From: Desulfofustis sp. PB-SRB1
GTDB lineage: Bacteria; Desulfobacterota; Desulfobulbia; Desulfobulbales; Desulfocapsaceae
DNA length: 64,000 nt
Assembly (NCBI GenBank): GCA_016722945.1
Contig: JAEQMT010000023.1
Location: forward strand, 310,001-374,000
Direction: 5' to 3'
The position numbers and the translations under genes were made by a program. Shown here in pieces: positions 58,497 through 64,000 of the stretch. The notes beneath the pieces were generated by a model. That model saw only the letters and a program-made list of their open reading frames with translations. It was not told where the DNA came from and made no database searches. The stretch's first letter is position 1; the number at the start of each line of letters is the position of its first letter.

Positions 58497-59771
58497 TTAA
58501 CGATACGGCTTGAGCAGTCGTTCAGCCACAGCTTGGGCCTCGCCAAGTGCCTGCTCAGGCGTCGCGGCACCGGTAAGGGCGGCCTGAATGGCGTCATCGA
58601 GCGCTTTTCTCACCCGACCGGTCTGATAAGTGGAAAGCTCAGCGGTGGCGAACTCAAGCTGATCGCGGGCAACCGCCGCATACGGAAATTCCTCGACGTA
58701 ATTAACCAACGCCTCGTTTTGATAAGCGGCCGGGCTGATGCCCACGTAGCCGGTTTTCATGGACCATTCGGCGGAGCGCTCGGGGCTGGTCATGAACTTG
58801 ATCAGTTTCATGGCGGCAGTGCGCTCTTCCGGAGTTGTCTGCTTGAAGATATAGAAGTTACCGCCGCCGGTGGGGGTGCCGCGCCGCTCGCTGGCCGGCA
58901 GCATGGCAACGCCGAAATCAAAGGTGGCGTTATCCTTGACCGCGGTCAGATTGCCGGTGGAGTGCCACATGATCGCGGTCTTGCCCTCGAGAAAATTCTG
59001 GCGCAGGGTGCCCCATTCGATGGTGCCGGCCGGCATGATCTGGTGGGTGTTGCCCAGGTCGTACCAGAATTGCAGGGCCTCCACCACGGCCGGATCATCA
59101 AAGAAGGTGGTGTCGCCGCTGTCGTTCATCAGCACCTGGCCATTTTGCATGGTCAGCGCCCCGAACATCCAGTAGGGGTAGCCGGTAGAGGGAATCATCG
59201 CGCCCCATTGCGAGCCGTCTTCCTTGGTCAGTTTTTTACCCATCTCCACCAACTCGTCCCAGGTCTGGGGCGGCGCTTCGGGATCGAGACCGGCGGCCCG
59301 GAAGGCGTCTTTGTTGTAATACATGACGATGGTGGAGCGCTGAAACGGTATCCCCCAGGTCTTGCCGCCGGTGGTACCGTTTTCCATCAGGGCCGGGTAG
59401 AACGAGTCGAGCCAGGCACGCTCTTCGTCGGTGGTTACGATATCGTCGAAGGCGACGATGGCGTCCTGCTCGATGAGCTCGTAGAGATCGATGGAGAACA
59501 TCACCGAGGTCTGGGCCGGCTGGCCGGAGTTAAGCGCCGCCAGCGCCTTGATGCGGGCGTCGTTGTAGTTGCCGGCGTAGATGGCATTGACGGTGATGTC
59601 GGGGTTCTCCGTCATGAAATCGGCGACCATGGAATCGACGATTGCCGTCAGCGGTCCGCCCACCGCAACCGGGTAATACATGGTCAACTCGGTTGCCGCC
59701 GCGGCGGGATTGGCGCTCCAGCACATGGCGGCGATGCTGAGTGCACCAAGCAGTTTCTTCAGTGGCTTCAT
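58497..59771 (-). CDS. ugpB: Extracellular solute-binding protein, UgpB-like
   Basis: A 424-residue periplasmic binding protein. A signal peptide (about residues 1-25: KPLKKLLGALSIAAMCWSAN, cleavage after AAA) is followed by the Ugp-like fold: ENPDITVNAIYAGNYNDARI, IPFQRSTIVMYYNKDAFRAAG, DPEAPPQTWDEL and KTGYVGISPAAY. This resembles E. coli UgpB, which binds glycerol 3-phosphate and its diesters; the exact ligand is inferred. ATG 59771 is chosen over one at 59804 because aaggagaa lies directly upstream. It is 96 bases downstream of ugpC. Confidence 0.8.
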   Translation of the reverse strand: MKPLKKLLGALSIAAMCWSANPAAAATELTMYYPVAVGGPLTAIVDSMVADFMTENPDITVNAIYAGNYNDARIKALAALNSGQPAQTSVMFSIDLYELIEQDAIVAFDDIVTTDEERAWLDSFYPALMENGTTGGKTWGIPFQRSTIVMYYNKDAFRAAGLDPEAPPQTWDELVEMGKKLTKEDGSQWGAMIPSTGYPYWMFGALTMQNGQVLMNDSGDTTFFDDPAVVEALQFWYDLGNTHQIMPAGTIEWGTLRQNFLEGKTAIMWHSTGNLTAVKDNATFDFGVAMLPASERRGTPTGGGNFYIFKQTTPEERTAAMKLIKFMTSPERSAEWSMKTGYVGISPAAYQNEALVNYVEEFPYAAVARDQLEFATAELSTYQTGRVRKALDDAIQAALTGAATPEQALGEAQAVAERLLKPYR

Positions 59772-59867
59772 CTTCTTTCTCCTTTTATGTGTGTTTTTCT
59801 CCATTGCCCCAAACGGGGTGTTTGTTGTATCACCGGCATCAGCGCCGGTATGCCAACCTCGTTATCT

Positions 59868-60929
59868 CTATGGATGTATGCTTTCTTCGGCTTCCGTGCG
59901 TCCATTTGCGGAAAACAGATGCACCGCCTCCGGCGGCCACCGCAGATACACCTGCTGGCCGATGGTAAGGGCGGCACGCCCGGAACAGCTTGCCAAAAGC
60001 TGCTGGTTCTGGTGGTGAAGCGTGATGATGGAGCCGGCGCCGAGAAAATCAACCGCCTCTACCCGGGCGGACAGGCCGTCCTCGGCCAGTTCTATATCTT
60101 CCGGCCGCACCCCGTAACGCATTCCGGCTGGTGACCGCGGCAGGCTCATGTCATCGGTTGCGGCCTTGATTTCATTGAGATTGGGCAACTCATCGAGGAC
60201 CAGCAGATTCATCGGCGGGGCGCCGATAAAGCCCGCCGTAAAGGCGGTGGCAGGGCGTTCGTAGAGCTCATGGGGCGGCCCGCTCTGCTCGACACGCCCG
60301 TCCTTGAGCAGAATCACCTGATCGGCCATGGTCATCGCCTCTATCTGATCGTGGGTAACGTAGACCATGGTCAGACCAAGTCGCTTCTGCAGTGCCCTGA
60401 TCTCTGAGCGCATTTCGCTGCGCAATTTGGCGTCGAGGTTGGACAGGGGTTCGTCCATCAGACAGACCGGCTGCTGCGAGACAATGGCACGGGCCAGCGC
60501 CACCCGCTGCTGCTGGCCGCCGGAGAGCTGCGCCGGTTTGCGTTCGAGCAGTTCGGCAAGCCCCACCAGCTCGGCCGCCTGCCGCAGACGGGCGGCACGC
60601 TCGGTTGCCCCAATCTTGCGTACCTTGAGCCCGAAGACGATATTCTCACCGACACTTAAATGCGGGAACAACGCATACGACTGAAACACCATGGAGACGC
60701 CCCGGCGGGCGGGATCTATCGTGGTCACGTCGCGTCCGGCGATATAAATGGAGCCGCCGCTTGCCTCCTCGAGCCCCGCAATCATCCGCAGGATGGTCGA
60801 CTTCCCGCAACCCGACGGCCCAAGTAGGACACACAGGGTGGACTCGGCAACGGTGAAACTGACCCGGTCAACGGCGGTAAAGTCACCCCATCTTTTCTCC
60901 AGGCAGACGACCTGCAGATCATTTCCCAT
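59868..60929 (-). CDS. ugpC: ABC transporter ATP-binding protein, UgpC-like
   Basis: A 353-residue ATPase for the permeases downstream. Walker A is GPSGCGKST (about residues 38-46), Q-loop MVFQSYALFPHLS, signature LSGGQQQRVALARA, Walker B CLMDEPLSNLDA and the H-loop YVTHDQIEA. A C-terminal MalK/UgpC-type regulatory domain follows (about 240-345, with GVRPEDIELA). It is the first gene of the minus-strand operon. The start is ATG 60929. Upstream lie repeat fragments and no clear promoter. Confidence 0.85.
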   Translation of the reverse strand: MGNDLQVVCLEKRWGDFTAVDRVSFTVAESTLCVLLGPSGCGKSTILRMIAGLEEASGGSIYIAGRDVTTIDPARRGVSMVFQSYALFPHLSVGENIVFGLKVRKIGATERAARLRQAAELVGLAELLERKPAQLSGGQQQRVALARAIVSQQPVCLMDEPLSNLDAKLRSEMRSEIRALQKRLGLTMVYVTHDQIEAMTMADQVILLKDGRVEQSGPPHELYERPATAFTAGFIGAPPMNLLVLDELPNLNEIKAATDDMSLPRSPAGMRYGVRPEDIELAEDGLSARVEAVDFLGAGSIITLHHQNQQLLASCSGRAALTIGQQVYLRWPPEAVHLFSANGRTEAEESIHP

Positions 60930-60984
60930 GGGTGGTCCAGATTAGTGTTAAAATTTTTGAGATAGAGCCCGGCAATCCCTTGCA

Positions 60985-61025
60985 CTTCGACCGTGAACGA
61001 ACATGCTCATTTTCCAGGGTTCCCT
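60985..61025 (-). repeat. Family B repeat end fragment
   Basis: On the opposite strand this reads AGGGAACCCTGGAAAATGAG followed by CATGTTCGTTCA, close to the left end of the family B element at 34584. The rest of the element is missing. It lies about 75 bases before family A copy 3, echoing the pairing at 51446-51480. Confidence 0.6.
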
Positions 61026-61099
61026 GTATACTTCGTTACGCGTTCAGTTGCAAAGTGGTGTTATGCCCCCTCAATCATGCAGTCGCGGCCCAGCAAAAA

Positions 61100-61261
61100 T
61101 GATAACTTATTGAAAACCTTGAATTTGCTTGCTAACGTCATTCCCGCCCTCGATAACAACACTCAAGGGCAGGCTACAGCGGGAATCCAGTAATTTCAGA
61201 TGATTAGGGATTGCGGTTCAACTCCACAATGACCGCAATTGGCGTTTTTACGACGCCATCA
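61100..61261 (+). repeat. Family A inverted-repeat element, copy 3
   Basis: 162 bases. The left end TGATAACTTATTGAAAACC (61100-61118) is degenerate; the right end reads TGATGGCGTCGTAAAAACGCC on the opposite strand (61241-61261), the best-kept version. The core is the same as in copies 1 and 2 apart from a few changes. It lies between ugpC and the rSAM gene. Confidence 0.82.
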
Positions 61262-61583
61262 AAAATAGCGGTGCTGTAATCGGCGTGTTACACACAACAT
61301 GGCAGGGCCACAGAGAAGCTAAGATATGACCTTAGATGTTTATAACAGATTAAATTTCAGTTTGGAAACGATTAAGCACAGTCCGTCCTCAGGATGAAAT
61401 GGGTGGTGAGATACGATATGTTCAAAGACCTTTCCGAGGTCGGTCACCTCTTGGGCGATGTGGCCTTTCTTGTGCAGCTTTTTCCATGAATCTCTGGTAG
61501 AATTGACAGATATCCAGGTTGATGCAAGGCAGTTCAATGTTATTTCGTATTACCTCAATGTGATATTTCGCACCTTACCACCG
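61262..61583 (+). other. Gap before the rSAM DNA-repair-like gene
   Basis: 322 bases. A perfect TTGACA lies at 61503-61508, but no good -10 is found at 16-18 bases. A minus-strand frame of 65 residues (61340-61537) has no recognised similarity and could be a remnant. The frame of the next gene stays open through the last 126 bases with residues that do not match its family. Confidence 0.35.
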
Positions 61584-62831
61584 GTGAAAACATCTGAAAA
61601 ACTCCGCATTCTCGCCGGCGCCGCCAAGTATGATGCATCGTGTGCCTCCAGCGGCTCCCGGCGCACGAGGCAAACCGGCGGAGTGGGCAACGCGGCTGCC
61701 CACGGCATCTGCCACAGCTGGTCGGCGGATGGCCGGTGTATTTCGCTGCTCAAGCTGCTTTTGAGCAACGAGTGCATCTTTGATTGTGCCTACTGCCTCA
61801 GCCGCCGCTCCAACACCATCGAACGGGCCCGCTTTACCTGTGAAGAGGTGGCTGATCTCACCATCCAGTTCTATCTGCGCAACTATATTGAAGGACTGTT
61901 TCTCAGTTCCGCCGTCTATGGCTCACCCGAACGCACCATGGCCGATCTGGTGGAGGTCTGCCGGCTGCTGCGCGAGGTACACAAATTTGGCGGCTATATC
62001 CATCTCAAGGTAATTCCCGGTGCCCCGGCTGAACTGGTGCGGATGGCAGGGCTGCTGGTTGATCGGCTCAGTGTCAATATCGAACTGCCGTCCTCGGCTT
62101 CGCTCAAGCGACTGGCTCCGCAGAAACATAAACCGCAGATTATCGCCCCCATGCACCAGATTGCCCAGGAGTCGGGGGGATATAAAAAGGATCGCCGGGT
62201 GCATCGGAACGCTCCGAGCTATTGTCCGGCCGGTCAATCAACCCAGATGATTATCGGCGCCTCACCCGAGGATGACCGCAGGATTCTGCACCTCAGTGAA
62301 CACCTGTATCGCCGTATCGGTCTCAGGCGGGTATATTACAGTGCCTACATGGCGGTGAACGAGGATTCCCTGCTGCCGGCGCTGCGTTCCACGCCGCCGC
62401 TGGTGCGCGAACATCGGCTCTACCAGGCGGATTGGCTGATGCGGTTCTATCATTTTCAGGCCCATGAAATTCTCTCCGAAGATGCCCCGTTTCTCGATGT
62501 GGAGCTTGATCCCAAATGCGCCTGGGCCCTGCGCCACCATGATCTCTTCCCGCTTGACATTAACCGCGCCTCCTACGAGGAGCTGCTGCGGGTGCCGGGC
62601 ATCGGGGTGGTGTCGGCCAAACGCATCGTGAAACACCGCCGGGCCTGCATCCTGCGTGAACAGGACATCAAAAAGATCGGTTTGGTCTGGTCGCGGGCCA
62701 GACATTTTATCTCCATCGGCGGTCGTTTTCAGGGAGGCGCCGCCCATGACCCCGAATGGCTGCGCACCCTGTTGCGCGGCCCGGTCAAGCCCCGGCAGCT
62801 AAGGCTTTTTGACGCGCCCTCACCATCATGA
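61584..62831 (+). CDS. Radical SAM protein with helix-hairpin-helix, putative DNA modification/repair (TIGR03916-like)
   Basis: A 415-residue protein. A radical SAM CxxxCxxC motif is at Cys64, Cys68, Cys71 (NECIFDCAYCLSRR), preceded by the family opening KLRILAGAAKYDASCASSGS. A helix-hairpin-helix DNA-binding motif lies at about 322-352 (INRASYEELLRVPGIGVVSA). This matches the rSAM family linked to a DUF4130 partner, which follows with a 4-base overlap. The GTG 61584 start is chosen by family length; the frame is open back to 61458, and no clear ribosome-binding site is seen. Substrate is unknown. Confidence 0.85.
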   Translation: MKTSEKLRILAGAAKYDASCASSGSRRTRQTGGVGNAAAHGICHSWSADGRCISLLKLLLSNECIFDCAYCLSRRSNTIERARFTCEEVADLTIQFYLRNYIEGLFLSSAVYGSPERTMADLVEVCRLLREVHKFGGYIHLKVIPGAPAELVRMAGLLVDRLSVNIELPSSASLKRLAPQKHKPQIIAPMHQIAQESGGYKKDRRVHRNAPSYCPAGQSTQMIIGASPEDDRRILHLSEHLYRRIGLRRVYYSAYMAVNEDSLLPALRSTPPLVREHRLYQADWLMRFYHFQAHEILSEDAPFLDVELDPKCAWALRHHDLFPLDINRASYEELLRVPGIGVVSAKRIVKHRRACILREQDIKKIGLVWSRARHFISIGGRFQGGAAHDPEWLRTLLRGPVKPRQLRLFDAPSPS

Positions 62832-63628
62832 CGGCGGTCTACCTCTATGATTCCACCTGCGAGGGCATGCTCTGCGCGGTGGCCCGCGCCGTAAAAGAAA
62901 ACCCTGATATCGCCCGGGTAACGGGGATTTATGCGGCCCATCGGTATGCGCCGCGGTTGTTTGACGCGGCTCACGAGGTAATCACCGATGGTGATCAGGC
63001 CGGCCGGTTACTGAACTATCTGCGCGAGCTTGGAGACGGCGCCCCCACCCTGGCGCTCAATGCGTATCTCAGCGAGGATGATCAGGCGGCGCGGCACCTG
63101 GCCGTTGTCGTTTCCGAAAGCCTTAGCAGAGGGAAAACCGTGCTCTCTCATCTGACCCACGACTCGGTGCATTACCTGCGCCGCTGTTCCAGGGCAGTAA
63201 GTTTTGAGGCACATCGCTATAAGGGAATGCTGCGCTTTGCAAAACTTGGTGACGGGATGCTGTACGGGCCGTTTGCTCCGCGCCACCAGGTGCTGCACTA
63301 CTGTGCCAAGCACTTTGCCCATCGTCTGGGCAGCCGGCACTGGATTATCCACGATCTGCGGCGTGGCTGGGCGATATACTGGGATACCAGAAAACCCCGC
63401 GAAGTGCGGGTGGATGAGGAGATTGCCCGGCAGGTGCGGGCGGCGGGCGCGGTCCCGGCAGAGCATGTGGCCCAGGATGAATTATATTACCAGATGATGT
63501 GGCGCGAATTTCACCACGCTATCAGTATCGGTGCACGCACCAAAACGCGGCTGCAACGCCAGTTCATGCCGCACCGGTTCTGGAAATATCTGGTGGAGCA
63601 GCAGGGGGGAAGTGAGCTTAAATCATAG
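62828..63628 (+). CDS. DUF4130 protein, partner of the rSAM gene (TIGR03915-like)
   Basis: A 266-residue protein with the family opening VYLYDSTCEGMLCAVARAV and the central ALNAYLSEDDQAARH, then SHDSVHYLRR-like THDSVHYLRRCSRAVSFEAH, FAPRHQVLHYCAKHFAHRL and the C-terminal RKPREVRVDEEIARQVRAAG. It is coupled to the rSAM gene by an ATGA overlap. The pair is proposed to act in DNA repair or modification, and in some genomes it lies beside a uracil-DNA glycosylase; none is visible here before the window ends. Confidence 0.85.
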   Translation: MTAVYLYDSTCEGMLCAVARAVKENPDIARVTGIYAAHRYAPRLFDAAHEVITDGDQAGRLLNYLRELGDGAPTLALNAYLSEDDQAARHLAVVVSESLSRGKTVLSHLTHDSVHYLRRCSRAVSFEAHRYKGMLRFAKLGDGMLYGPFAPRHQVLHYCAKHFAHRLGSRHWIIHDLRRGWAIYWDTRKPREVRVDEEIARQVRAAGAVPAEHVAQDELYYQMMWREFHHAISIGARTKTRLQRQFMPHRFWKYLVEQQGGSELKS

Positions 63629-63630
63629 CT

Positions 63631-64000
63631 ATGAAACCAACAGACACCTTTTACGGCGTTCGCATCGCCAGGCTGCATCTGGAGCTGACCGAAAAGTGCA
63701 ACGCCGCCTGCCCGCTCTGCATACGCACCAATCCTGATGGATTGAGGCCTCAGTCTTATCTGGGCACCCAGGAACTTCGCCTGGATGATCTGCGCGCCTT
63801 TCTGCCGGTGGAACTGAGAAGAAATCTTCTCGAAGTGCATATGTGCGGCAGCTATGGCGACCCGATAATGGCGAAAGATTGCCTGGCTATAGCGGCGCTT
63901 TTCTGCACACCGAATTGCTCCGTATCGCTGAGCACCAATGGCAGTGCGCGATCAACGAGGTGGTGGTCCGAGCTTGGCCGGATACTTGCGAAAAACCCCA
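63631..64000 (+). CDS. Radical SAM protein, N-terminal part (runs off window end)
   Basis: 123 residues visible. The radical SAM cluster is Cys23, Cys27, Cys30 (LTEKCNAACPLCIR), followed by EVHMCGSYGDPIMAKDCLAI, a pattern like the SPASM/MoaA-type family. The full protein continues past 64000. It starts two bases after the DUF4130 stop, so the three genes are probably co-transcribed. No substrate can be named from this part. Confidence 0.8.
   Translation, partial: MKPTDTFYGVRIARLHLELTEKCNAACPLCIRTNPDGLRPQSYLGTQELRLDDLRAFLPVELRRNLLEVHMCGSYGDPIMAKDCLAIAALFCTPNCSVSLSTNGSARSTRWWSELGRILAKNP

Noticed and set aside
58431-60134. A 567-residue open frame on the + strand across the ugpB and ugpC genes
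   Set aside because: It is antisense to two clear ABC transporter genes with normal motifs, and its sequence is Gly/His/Arg rich with no family pattern. It is a shadow of GC-rich codon use.

Overview
The window reads as one contiguous piece of a bacterial chromosome of moderate to high GC. Gene order (tuf-rpmG-tRNA-Trp-secE-nusG-rplKAJL-rpoBC, rpsL-rpsG-fusA-tuf, then S10-spc-alpha, then rpsB-tsf-pyrH-frr-uppS-cdsA-dxr-rseP-tsaB-ispG-proS), zinc-type S14/L33/L36, an FKBP lipoprotein-like isomerase, LptG and HgdB/BadF-type proteins suggest a Gram-negative deltaproteobacterium (Desulfobacterota, perhaps the Desulfobulbales). That placement is inference from gene order and protein style; no 16S rRNA is present.

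Positions 1-32485 are the information-processing core on the + strand: the end of one tuf copy, L33, tRNA-Trp, SecE, NusG, L11/L1/L10/L12 with an L10 leader, RpoB and RpoC, a str operon with its own likely promoter (S12, S7, EF-G, EF-Tu), and an uninterrupted S10-spc-alpha run to L17, ended by a strong terminator. L11 carries an apparent one-base insertion. The two tuf copies differ only at silent sites over the overlap.

Positions 32500-46837 hold a YkgJ-like cysteine-cluster gene, rpsB-tsf-pyrH-frr, an envelope and isoprenoid run (uppS, cdsA, dxr, rseP) with 4-base overlaps, tsaB, ispG, proS, a RelA/SpoT protein whose hydrolase site is lost, and a zinc-ribbon/Smr protein. Then comes a secreted FKBP isomerase facing a minus-strand operon fluC-lptG-(HgdB-like)-(ASKHA ATPase)-(DUF362). 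Those last three genes look like a compact reductive-activation cassette of unknown target and are the best candidate for an undescribed system here.

Positions 52001-64000 are accessory or metabolic: a DHH phosphoesterase, two tandem ADP-glucose pyrophosphorylase paralogues of which the first has lost key residues, tRNA-Arg(CCU), a DUF808 membrane protein, a minus-strand Ugp-like ABC transporter, and a rSAM/DUF4130 DNA-repair-like pair followed by another radical SAM gene cut by the window end.

Two families of short inverted-repeat-ended elements are scattered through intergenic gaps, including inside the rpsD-rpoA and rpsB-tsf junctions: family A (about 160 bp; 34288, 51480, 61100, plus a shorter relative at 34454) and family B (about 140 bp; 30673 and 34584, with fragments near 51446 and 60985). 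They look like MITEs with no transposase gene in the window.
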